Positions 41,630-50,753 of a stretch of 64,000 bases of DNA are shown piece by piece. The DNA is taken from positions 3,505-67,504 of the forward strand of contig JBFXAJ010000019.1 of NCBI GenBank assembly GCA_050184415.1. The letters run 5' to 3'. Within the stretch, counting starts at the first letter, position 1; each line of letters starts with the position of its first letter. Made by a program: the position numbers and the translations under genes. The notes under the pieces were generated by a model that did no database searches, was not told the DNA's origin, and saw nothing but the letters and a program-made list of their open reading frames with translations. Source of the DNA: JADLGL01 sp050184415. Its GTDB lineage: Bacteria > Pseudomonadota > Alphaproteobacteria > Rhizobiales > Kaistiaceae.

Positions 41630-42914
41630 TGAGGACCTCTCCGGCTTCGTCGATCGCCCAGTTCTGGATGCCGTTGTACATGTAGCTCTGGCCGGGCGCG
41701 AACAGCGCGCGCCAGGCGTCGTGGGTGGGCTGGACGTTGCCGCGCTCGTCGGTGGCACGGCTCATCAGCACCACGGGCTGCCCGGACCATTCCCAGGGCA
41801 GCCGGAACCGCGTCAGCGCCTTCGGGATGATCGGCTCGCCGAGCGCTGCATCCGTCCACGAGGCGCCATTGTCGGCCGAAACCTCGACACGGGAAATCCG
41901 TCCGGCGCCGGACCAGGCCAGGCCGGAGATCTCGTAGAGGCCGGGCCCCGTAAGGTTCACGCCGTAGGACGGCCGCGCGATGAAGGACTTCACGCCGTGC
42001 TCGAGCCAGAACTGGCGCGCGATGCCGTTCGGCATCAGCTCTGTGTATTTCGACGTCTCGTCCTTGGTATGCGTCGGCCCGTTCGTGAGCTCGATGCGGC
42101 GCACCCATTTGACGTTGAGGTTGCCCTGGAAGCCGGGCACCAGGAGGCGCATCGGATAACCCTGCTCGGGCCGGATCGCCTCGCCGTTCTGGTAGAGGGC
42201 GAGGAGCGTGTCGTCCATCGCCTTCTCGAGCGGGATCGACCGGCTCATCGCCGCCGCGTCCGCGCCTTCGGCAAGGATCCAGTTCGCGTCCGCCTGCACG
42301 CCGGCCTCCTGGAGAAGGACCGACAGGCGGACGCCCGTCCACTCCGAGCATGAGAGCAGCCCGTGGATGCCCTGGACGGTGTTCTGGACCGGGTTCACGC
42401 CGGCCGCGCCGCCGCTGTTGCCGGCGCATTCCACGAACCGGATCATGCTCTCCATCGGGTAGCGCATCAGCGCGTCCATGGTGAACACGAGCGGACGATC
42501 CACGAGGCCGTGGATGGTGAGCCGGTGCTCGGCCGGGTCGATCGTCGGAACGCCATTGTGGTGGCGCTCGAAATGGAGGCCGCTCGGCGTGATGATGCCG
42601 TTGAGGAGGTGATGCGGCGTGCGCGACGAGCCCGTCGCCGGAGCACGCTCGTTGATGGTGAAGGTCCGCACCACCGCCGCCTCGGTGCCAGCCGGAGTGC
42701 CGTAGGGCGAGAAGGACCGCCCCGGCGTCAGCATGCTCGCCGGCGCATCGAGCGCGATCGGATTGGCCGCGAACGACACCCCGGCCGCGAGCGCCCCCGC
42801 GGTACCGGCGAACAGCGCGCCGCCCCTCAGAAATGCGCGCCGGTGCAGGAGGCCGTTCCCGGCTACGGGCTCCCCCAGCTCGGCGCGCAAATCATCCTCA
42901 TTCGACGACGGCAT
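41622..42914 (-). CDS. soxC: Sulfite oxidase-family molybdoenzyme, SoxC-like sulfane dehydrogenase
   Basis: Periplasmic Mo-pterin protein of 430 residues with a twin-arginine leader (LLHRRAFLRGGALFAG). The Mo-binding Cys is in 'RFVECAGNSGGAAG' (about residue 165). 'EWTGVRLSVLL', 'GYPMRLLVPGFQG' and 'WVRRIEL' are family landmarks, and the C-terminal Ig-like dimer domain runs from about residue 315. The preference for SoxC over SorA or YedY comes from 'FERHHNGVPTIDP' and the linked cytochrome. It should oxidise sulfane sulfur or sulfite. No soxXYZAB genes are in view. A ribosome-binding site GGGAGG precedes the ATG. Confidence 0.87.
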   Translation of the reverse strand: MPSSNEDDLRAELGEPVAGNGLLHRRAFLRGGALFAGTAGALAAGVSFAANPIALDAPASMLTPGRSFSPYGTPAGTEAAVVRTFTINERAPATGSSRTPHHLLNGIITPSGLHFERHHNGVPTIDPAEHRLTIHGLVDRPLVFTMDALMRYPMESMIRFVECAGNSGGAAGVNPVQNTVQGIHGLLSCSEWTGVRLSVLLQEAGVQADANWILAEGADAAAMSRSIPLEKAMDDTLLALYQNGEAIRPEQGYPMRLLVPGFQGNLNVKWVRRIELTNGPTHTKDETSKYTELMPNGIARQFWLEHGVKSFIARPSYGVNLTGPGLYEISGLAWSGAGRISRVEVSADNGASWTDAALGEPIIPKALTRFRLPWEWSGQPVVLMSRATDERGNVQPTHDAWRALFAPGQSYMYNGIQNWAIDEAGEVLNV

Positions 42915-43104
42915 GCAGTTCCTCCCCAGTCACGGCATTCTTCGTTCGTTGCGCCATTCATGAGGCCGTTTGTCATGGCAATGCAACAGTCTGCGCGCAC
43001 CCTTTCGCGCGAAAGCCGTCGTCCGTGCGTGATGTACGCGTTTCTTGCCGTCCGGACCCACCCGGAAGGGTTATTGCCGACTATCCCGTCCCAACCTGAC
43101 CGCC
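42915..43104. other. 190-bp spacer upstream of soxC-like gene
   Basis: There is no gene here. It holds the promoter of the soxC-like unit and the 3' flank of the DUF2865 gene, both on the minus strand. No strong hairpin or operator was seen. Confidence 0.4.
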
Positions 43105-44043
43105 TCAGCGGGCGTAGTAATAAGCGGGCCCGATCAGGCGGACGCCGCCCCCGGCGTCGCCGGCATCGGCCACCGCGGGCCCGGCGGGGAAATTCATCTC
43201 GCCGGGCACGAAGCCGCCCGCCCGGTTGGCGAGGGTCTCCGGATCCTCGGCGAAGACCGGCCGCGGGACCGGCAGCGGGATGAGCTGGCCGGTCACCGTG
43301 ATCTCGAGGAGATCGCCGTTGCCGCCATTGCGAAGATCCTCCGCGATGCGCTGATCGATCGTCGCCTGCAGCTCGGGCGTGGGTCGGCAGGCGTTCTGCG
43401 GATTGAACGCAGTCTGGAACGCGAACGCGGTCGGAAGGTCGGCATAGCGGTCGCCGTTGAGATTGACCGCATCCTCGACCCCCTCGCCGGGGTTGCGGTG
43501 GACGTAGAGCTCGGCCCCCTGGCATTGCGCCGCGCAGAGCGTGGCCGCCTCCTCGAACGTGTCTGGAGTGGCGGTGTAGGCCAGCGGGTAGAAAAATCCG
43601 TCCGAGGCCCGCACGCACAGCGCGCGGTAGGTGTTCGCCGGCGCCTGCGTCGAGCAATTGTTGAGCCGCATGGCGGTCAGGATGTTCGCCCGCGCCGCAT
43701 TGTCCTGGCCGCGGCCCGCCTGCCGGACGGCGCGCTCGATCGCGTTCACGTTGGCCTGCATCTGGTTCAGGGTCTGGCGGATCGGACCGCATTGCGGGGG
43801 CGCGAACACCTGGAACAGCACGATGCAGCCCATCGCCTGCGCCTGCGCGTAGAGCTGGTTGTACTGGGCCTGCGCGACCCCGAGCTGGTTCAGGAGCTGC
43901 TGGTACTGGCCGCCGCCATTCTGGTCGAGCTGCGCAAGCTGGCCGCGGAGCGCGCTGCAGACGTCTTGTGCCGCGGCGGGCAAGGCGAAGAGCGCAACCA
44001 TCGCGGCGGCAACTGCGCCAGATATCCGCCCGAGCCTAAGCAT
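43105..44043 (-). CDS. DUF2865 family secreted protein
   Basis: A 312-residue protein with a signal peptide (to ALPAAAQ). The N-terminal third is Gln-rich and probably helical (QLAQLDQNGGGQYQQLLNQL, and 'AQAQYNQLYAQAQAMGC'). DUF2865 follows at about residues 150-235, with 'YRALCVRASDGFFYPLAYTAT', 'CAAQCQGAELYVHRNPGEGVED' (split) and 'YADLPTAFAFQ'. Several paired Cys suggest disulfides. The family is found mainly in Hyphomicrobiales and has no established role. A cell-envelope function is a guess from the export signal. Confidence 0.85.
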   Translation of the reverse strand: MLRLGRISGAVAAAMVALFALPAAAQDVCSALRGQLAQLDQNGGGQYQQLLNQLGVAQAQYNQLYAQAQAMGCIVLFQVFAPPQCGPIRQTLNQMQANVNAIERAVRQAGRGQDNAARANILTAMRLNNCSTQAPANTYRALCVRASDGFFYPLAYTATPDTFEEAATLCAAQCQGAELYVHRNPGEGVEDAVNLNGDRYADLPTAFAFQTAFNPQNACRPTPELQATIDQRIAEDLRNGGNGDLLEITVTGQLIPLPVPRPVFAEDPETLANRAGGFVPGEMNFPAGPAVADAGDAGGGVRLIGPAYYYAR

Positions 44044-44161
44044 CCGCCACTGTCCGACAACAAACCGTCATCTAACGCACCGTAGGGCACTACCGATCCG
44101 TTCAGGGGATCGAATTTTACACCGGCCGCGTTCAGCGATCGGGGGGAGAGAGGAGGACACT

Positions 44162-44395
44162 ATGCCCAACGAGAGGCGTACCGCTGCTGAATTATCTGCG
44201 ATTATCCGGGACCGTCTGCAAGCCGGACCGCACGCCGGCAGCATCGAACGGGTTATCGTCACGCCGAGCTTCGGCGACAGCTGGACCTGGGAGATCGTCG
44301 CCAAGCGCGGCGCCGCGATCCAGGATTTCGCGGCCATCGAGCTGGCGATCAGCGAGCTGCAGCGGCGTTACGGGTTCCGCGCCGCGGCAGCCTAG
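44162..44395 (+). CDS. Small conserved-looking hypothetical protein
   Basis: A 77-residue protein starting MPNERRTAAE behind a strong ribosome-binding site (AGAGGAGGA). No membrane helix or cysteine is present. The sequence has an amphipathic start, a beta-type middle (GSIERVIVTPSF, SWTWEIVAKRG) and a helical end (AIELAISELQRRYGF). It is divergent from the DUF2865 gene with 118 bp between them, and convergent with the helicase gene (9 bp). I do not recognise the family. Strong initiation signals support expression. Confidence 0.65.
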   Translation: MPNERRTAAELSAIIRDRLQAGPHAGSIERVIVTPSFGDSWTWEIVAKRGAAIQDFAAIELAISELQRRYGFRAAAA

Positions 44396-44404
44396 CTTCG
44401 GCTG

Positions 44405-47400
44405 CTAGTGCAGGGTAACTGCTGCCGGCTCGCCATCGATGGCCGGCGGCGCGGGAGCCATTTGCCAGCCCTCGCGGATGCGGCCGACCACCGCGACGAT
44501 ACGGTCGAGATAGAGCCGCTTCTCGACCGCCGAGGTTCCTGACCGCTGGTAGAGCGGGACCTTCACGAACCATTGGTCCGGATGCGTGATGCGCTGCCGG
44601 ATGAACGTCTCGATCATCGCGTCGCGAAGGATCGAGCGATGCGGTTCCCACGGGTCTGCCGCCGGCCGGATGACCGTCTCACGGAACGTCTCGAGGAGCG
44701 CGAAGGCCTCCGCTTCGGTGACCGGCCCGTCGCCGTCGAGTTCGGCCGCGTTTGCCGGAACGCGGTCGGCCTCGCCTGGGCCTTCGGCGCCATTGCCGGA
44801 CCCGTTGGCATGCGCGGCGCGTGGGGTTTCCTCGGCGACCGCCGGAGACTCCGGATTTGGCGCCGCGCCGAGGCCCAGATCGAGCTCCTTCGCGACCGGC
44901 TTCTGCCTGAGCTCGTCGAGCCGGCGGACCAGTTTGTCGGTCTCGGCGTTCGGATCGTCGAACCAGTCCGTCGACCACACGCGGAGGATCGTCCAGCCGC
45001 GATCGCGCAACACCTGCTCGCGCAACCGGTCGCGGTCGCGCGCACTTCGGCTCGCATGGAACCGCGCGCCGTCGCATTCGATGCCAGCCAGGTACTGGCC
45101 GGGCTGGTCCGGGTGCCGGACGCCGAGGTCGATCCGGAAGCCGGAGACCCCGATCTGTGCATCGGTCTCGTAGCCGCGCGCTCGCAGCCGCTCGCTCACC
45201 TCGATCTCGAAATCGCTGTCGGCCTCGCCGCCGACGCGCTCGACTTCTGCGCGGCCGCGGGTCTCGACATAGTCGAGGTATTCCTTGAGCACCCGGACGC
45301 CGAGATTGCTTGTCTCCGCCGGCTTCACGTCGTCCGCGCCGAAGGACGCGAACAGCGCGATCCGGCTTCGGGCGCGGGAGAAGAGGACGTTGAGCCGCCG
45401 GTGCCCGTGCCGGCTGTTGATAGGCCCGAAGCGCTGGGCCATCACCGTCGCCCCCGGCGCCTTGCCATAGGTCATCGAGATGAAGATGACGTCGCGCTCG
45501 TCGCCCTGCACGTTCTCGAGGTTTTTGATGAAGAACGGCTCGTTCCGCGCCGTCGCCCGCTCGAAATAGCGCTCTACCAGCTCGTCGCCGCGGGCGAGCC
45601 GCGCCAGCGTCTCGAAGATGAGGTCGCGCTGCTGGGTGTTGATGGCGACGATGCCGAGCGTGGGAAAGGCGTCCTCCTTCGTCTCGGCGAAGCGGCGCAT
45701 GAAGGCGACCGCTTCCTCGGCGACCCGCTCGGCCTCCGCGACGTTGCGGCTTGCCTGGTAGGCGCCATCGACACGCACAAGATCGATCGCGAAGGAGGGC
45801 GTCTTCGCCGCCGGGAAGGTGATCAGCGAAGAGTCGTAGAACTTCTCGTTGGAGAAGCGGATCAGGCTCTCCGACCGGCAGCGATAATGCCATTTGAGCC
45901 GCCTGACCTCGGAGAACACGGTCTGGCAGCGCTCGAGGATCGATTCGTCGTCGACGTCGTCCGTGTCGTCGTCGGCGCTCTCGGCAAGGGCGCGGTCGAA
46001 GAACGCGGTCGGCGGCAACTGCTTGCGGTCGCCGACGACGACGATCTGGCGGGCACGCAGCATCGCGCCGAGCGCATCTTCGGGTCGCATCTGCGACGCC
46101 TCGTCGATGACGAGGAGGTCGAACTTGAACTCGCCCGGCGGCAGGAATTTCGCCAGCGACAGCGGGCTCATCATGAAGCAGGGCGTCAGCGCGCGGATCG
46201 CGCTGCCGGCGCGCGCGAGGAGCCCGCGGACCGGCGTGTACTTGCCCTGCTTGGTGAACTCCCGGGCGAGGAGGTTCAGCTCCGTCCACGACCGCACCGG
46301 ACCGGCTCGCGTTCCGTCCGGGATATCCTTGGCGACGAGGCGGGCGCGGACGTTGGCCCGATCGGTCTCGATCTTCAGCCGGTCGAGCTCGGCGAAGGTC
46401 TTGCGGCGGACGTCGAGGCTGGTGCCGGTGCGATGCGCGAGCGCATCCGACCGCCGGCGGGCCGCCGTCACGCGCATCCGCGCGGCAAGGCCCTCGAACA
46501 GCTGCGGCAGCCGGTGCGGGTCGACCCCGGCCGCGTCGGCGCGCTTGAGGAAATCAGCGAGGCCGGAGCGGTCGAGGACCTCGCGGTCGCGGCGCATCGA
46601 GATGAAGTCGGCGAGCTGCTCCGCGCGGTCGTGCAGCCGGTCGAGATGCGAGACGAGCGCCGGGATGTCGAGGCGTTCGATCGCCTCGAACCCGAAGCGG
46701 GCGACGACGGCTCGGGCGTCGGCCATCGCGCCCTCGGTAGCCGCGCGCAGCCGTGCCGATTCGTGCAGCTTTGCCCGCCAGACACCGGGCTCGAACGACA
46801 GGAGACCCAATTCCAGCGGCGGCGTCAGGCGCGCGCCGCGGACCGCGCGGACCCATTCGATCACCCGCCGCAGCTCCTCGATGCGCTCGACGTCCGGCGC
46901 AAGGGCGGTGATCGTCTCGTGCACCGGCGAGGCTTTGAGAGCCGCCAGGGCCGCGTCGTTGCGGCGGCGCGCGGCGTCGATCACCACGAGCGTCGAAAGC
47001 GGAACGTCGTAGCCTTCGAGCGTGCGGTCGGGATCGACTTCGATCAGCGCCCGGATCGACCGGATGTCGGCCTCGCGCTGCGTCAGGGCGGTCGCGAATG
47101 GCGTGTTGTTGAGCGCGGCCTGGAACGACGGGGCGACCGCAAGGAACGCGACCGCGGCCGGCCGCATCTCCGCGACCGCCGGCAGCCAGTCGGGCGGAAC
47201 GGCAAGGAGCGTCGCCGCGACGGCCTCGCCGCCGGGAAGCGCCTTGAGATGGGCAGTCACCGCGCGCCGGTCTTCGAGCGCGCCGGCGATGTCCTCGAAC
47301 GGTGTGTCGAAGGCCTTCCAGGCGCTGCCGATCATCAGTGCCGGGCGCTCGTCGCTGCGGAAGGCGTCGACGGCCCGGCCGTGCTTCGCGATGCGCTCCA

Positions 47401-50299
47401 GACGCTCGGCGAGGCCCGATGCATTGGTGGCAATGCCGAGCCGGGCCAGCAACTCCTTCGGCTTCTGCCCGAACAGTTTTGAGAAGCCGCCCTTGCGGAG
47501 GCCTGCCACGGCTGCCTCGAGCTCCTCCGGCGCCGGCCAGGCCGGCTCGCGATAGGCGGGATGGAGCCGGCGGAGGGTCTCTTCCTCGCGCTGGAGTGCG
47601 TCGGCACGGGCGCGGAGGGCGGCAAAGGTCGTCTCGTCGACGTCCTTCAGCCGGAGATGGGGGACGGAGGCTGGCCGGATCTTGTCGGCGGCAACGACCG
47701 CCTCTGCGATGGCGGGAACAAGACCGCTCGGCGTGGAGCCTCCCGAGCCGAGCATTTCGACCGCCGGCGCCATCGGAGCGAACGCCTCCACGAACTGGCG
47801 GTGGCGGGCGAGAGCCCCGTCGGCCCTTGCGAACAGCTCCGTCGGCGTGCCCGCGGCGAGGCGGCTTCCCGCGCGCTCGGCAAGCTCGGTGGCGCGGGCG
47901 AGGGTCTCGCCGTCGATCTCGAGCGCGGGGAATTCGGCGAGCGCTGCGGCGGTCTCGAGAGCGGTCGCCTGGAGGTCCAGCGTGCGTTCGAGGGCGACGA
48001 CATCGAGGCCCTTGATAGCCACCAGCAATTGCGCCGGAGGCGGTTCGCCGAGCGCGAGATCGGCGGCGATCAGGGCGTCGGCGGCGCCCTTGCCCTCGGC
48101 GCCGAGCGGCCGCTGCTCCTCGATCACGCGGAAGAGGGCGATCGCCGCATTCCGCAGCGCGCGGAGCGACGCCAGGAACGGGGCGCGATCGAAGGCGGGA
48201 AGCTCGGGCGGCGGCGTCAGCGCCCAGGGCGAGGCGCTGGGATGGCCATGCGCCTGCGTGAAGGCGCCGGCCGTCTCCGCATAGAGCCGCAGCCGTCCCT
48301 TGACGTCCGCGAGCGCCGACGCATCCGCCATCAGCGTTTCGGGAAGGATCACGGCATCCAGCGATGCGTCGGCCTCGGTCCGGTCGCGGCGGATGCGGAT
48401 TTCCTTCCACATCAGCTGGAACGGCGTCGTGCCGTCCTCCTCCTTGGCGTTCAGCGCGTCGAGATAGGCAGAGATGTCGGCGCGCGCATTCTCGCCGACC
48501 GTGTCGCGCTGCCGGGGCCGCGGCGGCTCCGGCACCGCCGAGCCGAGCTCGAAGCGGTGACGAAGGCTGGTGATGACCGCCCGCGGCGACGACTTGTCCG
48601 AATGGAGCTCGAGGCAGAATTCGCCAAGGCCGGCGGCATCGAGCCTCGTCTTGACGACATCGAGCGCCGCCCGCTTCTCGGCCAGGAAAAGGACCGTCCT
48701 CCCCTTCGCCAGCGCGTTGGCAATGATGTTGGTGATGGTCTGCGACTTCCCGGTGCCGGGCGGTCCCTCGATGACGAGGTTCTTCGATTTCATGACCTCC
48801 ACGAGCGCCGAATGCTGCGAGGCGTCGGCGTCGTGGATCAGGATCGGCGCCAGCCGTTCGATCTCCGGATCGTCGATCCGGTAGTCCTCGGGTACGTGGA
48901 ACGAATTGGCTGCGGCGCTCCGCTCATAGCCGGCGAGGAGCGGCGTGACGAGTGGGTGGGTGAAGAGGTTCGGCCAGCGGTCGCGCCGCGCGTCCTCGTA
49001 GAGCGCGATGCGGCTGAAGGCGAAATTGCCGAGGATCATCCAGCGCCGGATCTTCCAGCGCGGCAGCCCGGCGATGGCAGCCTCGGCCGCCGCGAGATAC
49101 TGCTCGATCGAGGGCGCGTCGTCGCCATCCTGCGCGAAGGCGGGGAGGAGGCGGCCGTAATTGCGGTCGAGGAAGCGCTCGAGGCTGACATTGGTCTCGG
49201 CCGCGCCCTCGCGCGCGGTGATCTCATAGACCCGCTTGCCGCGGACGGCCTTGGTCGTGACCTTGATCGGCAGGAGGAGGAGCGGCGCGTAGCGCGGCTT
49301 GCCCGACGATTCGCTCTCGTACCATTCGAGGAACCCGAACGAGAGGAAGAGCGTCGACAGTCCCGCCTCCTGCTCGGCGAGCCGCGCATCGTCGAGGATC
49401 TTGTCGAGGGTGCGCTCGAGCTCGTCCGGGAATTTGAGGGTCTGCAGGAAGGCGTCCGTCTGCGACGCGCGGGTGACCTCCGTGTCGAGCTCGGGATTCG
49501 GATTGATCCCGAGCGCGCGCGCGTGCTCGGCCCGGTTGACCTCGGCACGCTCCGGGCGCGGCGGCAGGTCGAGCTCGGTGCGGATGCGGTCGCGGAGCTG
49601 GCGCTCGAGGCGCTCGACGGCGAACTCGTCGTCCCGGCCGGTGTCGAAGAGCGCCTCGAGCTGCGTCTGGTAGTGGACGTCGGCGACCTTGGCGTGCTCG
49701 AAGGCGGCGACGAATTCCTCGGTCTTCTCGTCCTCCGGGGCGCCCGCGGGCTCCTCGAGCGCGACGACCCGGAACGCCGCGTCGTCCTCGACGAAGCGGA
49801 CATAAACCTCCTCCAGCACCTCGTCGACGATCTGGAGCTGGCGGGCGCGCGGACCGATCGTGTAGTTCAGCATCCGGTTCCGCTTGGTGAGGTCGAGCAG
49901 CTTTTCGCGCAGCGCGTCGTAGATGCGCGTCAGCCGTTCGATCTCCGCCGGTTCCGGAGGCGGCGGATCGAGGATCTCGGCGATCTCGTCGGGCGTCGCC
50001 TCGCCCTCCTCGAAGCCGGGTGTCTCGGCATCCGACTGCCGATCGGGGAAGCCATCGGCCGGCTCCGCCACAAGGTCGAGGATCGGCGAGCCCGGACGCG
50101 GCCCGCCGTCCGGATTCTGGGCCATGGCGAGCTCGCGACGTGCGTCGGCAACGCGGCGCGCCAGTTCGCCCGCGCGCTGGGTGAGGCGGTGCTTCAGTTC
50201 CAACTGCAGGTCGTCGAGGAACCAGGGATCCGTCCGCTTCTGGGCGAACATCGTCTCCAGCTCGTCGATCCGGCGTAGCCGGTATGGCCGCACGTCCAT
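44405..50299 (-). CDS. DUF4011 helicase with Vsr/DUF559-like nuclease and DUF3320 domains
   Basis: A giant protein of 1964 residues (ATG 50299; a GTG one codon earlier is possible). In order: helical N-terminus, DUF4011 from about residue 130 ('REKLLDLTKRNRMLNYTIG'), superfamily 1 helicase Walker A 'EGPPGTGKSQT' near 514, a long helical insertion, Walker B 'VIDEASQM' near 1400 with 'VVVGDRKQLPPTAF', and motif VI region 'LNVLFSRARSRI'. A Vsr/DUF559-like endonuclease follows at about 1705-1780 (IECDGARFH, 'DRLREQVLRDRGWTILRVWS'), then DUF3320 at about 1875-1955. This architecture matches single-gene anti-phage helicase-nucleases (Hhe type, from memory). The nuclease probably cuts foreign DNA. 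The gene is intact and solitary. Confidence 0.9.
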   Translation of the reverse strand: MDVRPYRLRRIDELETMFAQKRTDPWFLDDLQLELKHRLTQRAGELARRVADARRELAMAQNPDGGPRPGSPILDLVAEPADGFPDRQSDAETPGFEEGEATPDEIAEILDPPPPEPAEIERLTRIYDALREKLLDLTKRNRMLNYTIGPRARQLQIVDEVLEEVYVRFVEDDAAFRVVALEEPAGAPEDEKTEEFVAAFEHAKVADVHYQTQLEALFDTGRDDEFAVERLERQLRDRIRTELDLPPRPERAEVNRAEHARALGINPNPELDTEVTRASQTDAFLQTLKFPDELERTLDKILDDARLAEQEAGLSTLFLSFGFLEWYESESSGKPRYAPLLLLPIKVTTKAVRGKRVYEITAREGAAETNVSLERFLDRNYGRLLPAFAQDGDDAPSIEQYLAAAEAAIAGLPRWKIRRWMILGNFAFSRIALYEDARRDRWPNLFTHPLVTPLLAGYERSAAANSFHVPEDYRIDDPEIERLAPILIHDADASQHSALVEVMKSKNLVIEGPPGTGKSQTITNIIANALAKGRTVLFLAEKRAALDVVKTRLDAAGLGEFCLELHSDKSSPRAVITSLRHRFELGSAVPEPPRPRQRDTVGENARADISAYLDALNAKEEDGTTPFQLMWKEIRIRRDRTEADASLDAVILPETLMADASALADVKGRLRLYAETAGAFTQAHGHPSASPWALTPPPELPAFDRAPFLASLRALRNAAIALFRVIEEQRPLGAEGKGAADALIAADLALGEPPPAQLLVAIKGLDVVALERTLDLQATALETAAALAEFPALEIDGETLARATELAERAGSRLAAGTPTELFARADGALARHRQFVEAFAPMAPAVEMLGSGGSTPSGLVPAIAEAVVAADKIRPASVPHLRLKDVDETTFAALRARADALQREEETLRRLHPAYREPAWPAPEELEAAVAGLRKGGFSKLFGQKPKELLARLGIATNASGLAERLERIAKHGRAVDAFRSDERPALMIGSAWKAFDTPFEDIAGALEDRRAVTAHLKALPGGEAVAATLLAVPPDWLPAVAEMRPAAVAFLAVAPSFQAALNNTPFATALTQREADIRSIRALIEVDPDRTLEGYDVPLSTLVVIDAARRRNDAALAALKASPVHETITALAPDVERIEELRRVIEWVRAVRGARLTPPLELGLLSFEPGVWRAKLHESARLRAATEGAMADARAVVARFGFEAIERLDIPALVSHLDRLHDRAEQLADFISMRRDREVLDRSGLADFLKRADAAGVDPHRLPQLFEGLAARMRVTAARRRSDALAHRTGTSLDVRRKTFAELDRLKIETDRANVRARLVAKDIPDGTRAGPVRSWTELNLLAREFTKQGKYTPVRGLLARAGSAIRALTPCFMMSPLSLAKFLPPGEFKFDLLVIDEASQMRPEDALGAMLRARQIVVVGDRKQLPPTAFFDRALAESADDDTDDVDDESILERCQTVFSEVRRLKWHYRCRSESLIRFSNEKFYDSSLITFPAAKTPSFAIDLVRVDGAYQASRNVAEAERVAEEAVAFMRRFAETKEDAFPTLGIVAINTQQRDLIFETLARLARGDELVERYFERATARNEPFFIKNLENVQGDERDVIFISMTYGKAPGATVMAQRFGPINSRHGHRRLNVLFSRARSRIALFASFGADDVKPAETSNLGVRVLKEYLDYVETRGRAEVERVGGEADSDFEIEVSERLRARGYETDAQIGVSGFRIDLGVRHPDQPGQYLAGIECDGARFHASRSARDRDRLREQVLRDRGWTILRVWSTDWFDDPNAETDKLVRRLDELRQKPVAKELDLGLGAAPNPESPAVAEETPRAAHANGSGNGAEGPGEADRVPANAAELDGDGPVTEAEAFALLETFRETVIRPAADPWEPHRSILRDAMIETFIRQRITHPDQWFVKVPLYQRSGTSAVEKRLYLDRIVAVVGRIREGWQMAPAPPAIDGEPAAVTLH

Positions 50300-50753
50300 C
50301 ACCCACCGCCTTGGGCGTACTCACCGGGCCTGACGCCGGCCGTGCGCCACGCCCCGAGCGTACCCGTTCGGGTCATGATGTGCCGGAAGGTGTTCGGCTT
50401 GTCATGCAATTTTCGTCGTTTCGCGTGGCGCCACGGGGGGAGCCGTGGCCGTCCCTCCGGCCGTGCTGCCACCGGGGCGCTGTCCCATGCCTTCTCGGAG
50501 TCCGGAAAGCGACGGGCATCCCCGGCGCGCCATCGCCTGGCTGCGCTGAGGAGCCTCTACCGGCAGGGGCCGCCAAGGGTGCTTCGATTGTTAAGAATAT
50601 GTAAATAGAGCGGTGATGCCACCGTAGATTTGCCGTGATTATCGAAAGTGTATCTTCGAGATACAGTTCGATACACTTTTGCTGAACAATCGATCGTTCG
50701 CGCAAGCTAGATTGCCCTCATCCTATCGGTAGGCGCATTGAAAGGTAGGGGCG
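50300..50753. other. Spacer between helicase gene and efflux operon
   Basis: There are 454 bases without a credible gene. The half near the helicase is GC-rich and contains short palindromes (CCACGGGGGGAGCCGTGG region near 50430). The half near the efflux genes (about 50580-50720) is clearly more AT-rich and contains the operator described separately, so it should hold the efflux promoter. The helicase promoter must lie near 50310-50400. Confidence 0.5.
50645..50679 (+). promoter_or_regulatory. Three-half-site operator upstream of the efflux operon
   Basis: AAAGTGTATC (50645-50654) is mirrored perfectly by GATACACTTT (50670-50679), and inside it TGTATCT-TCG-AGATACA (50649-50665) is also a perfect dyad. 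This gives three TGTATC half-sites. TetR-family repressors of efflux pumps bind sites of this size and symmetry. No regulator gene of that type is in the window. Confidence 0.6.

Noticed and set aside
50373..50705. A 110-codon minus-strand frame upstream of the efflux operon.
   Set aside because: It covers the operator, has no ribosome-binding site, and its predicted sequence shows no family or secondary-structure logic.
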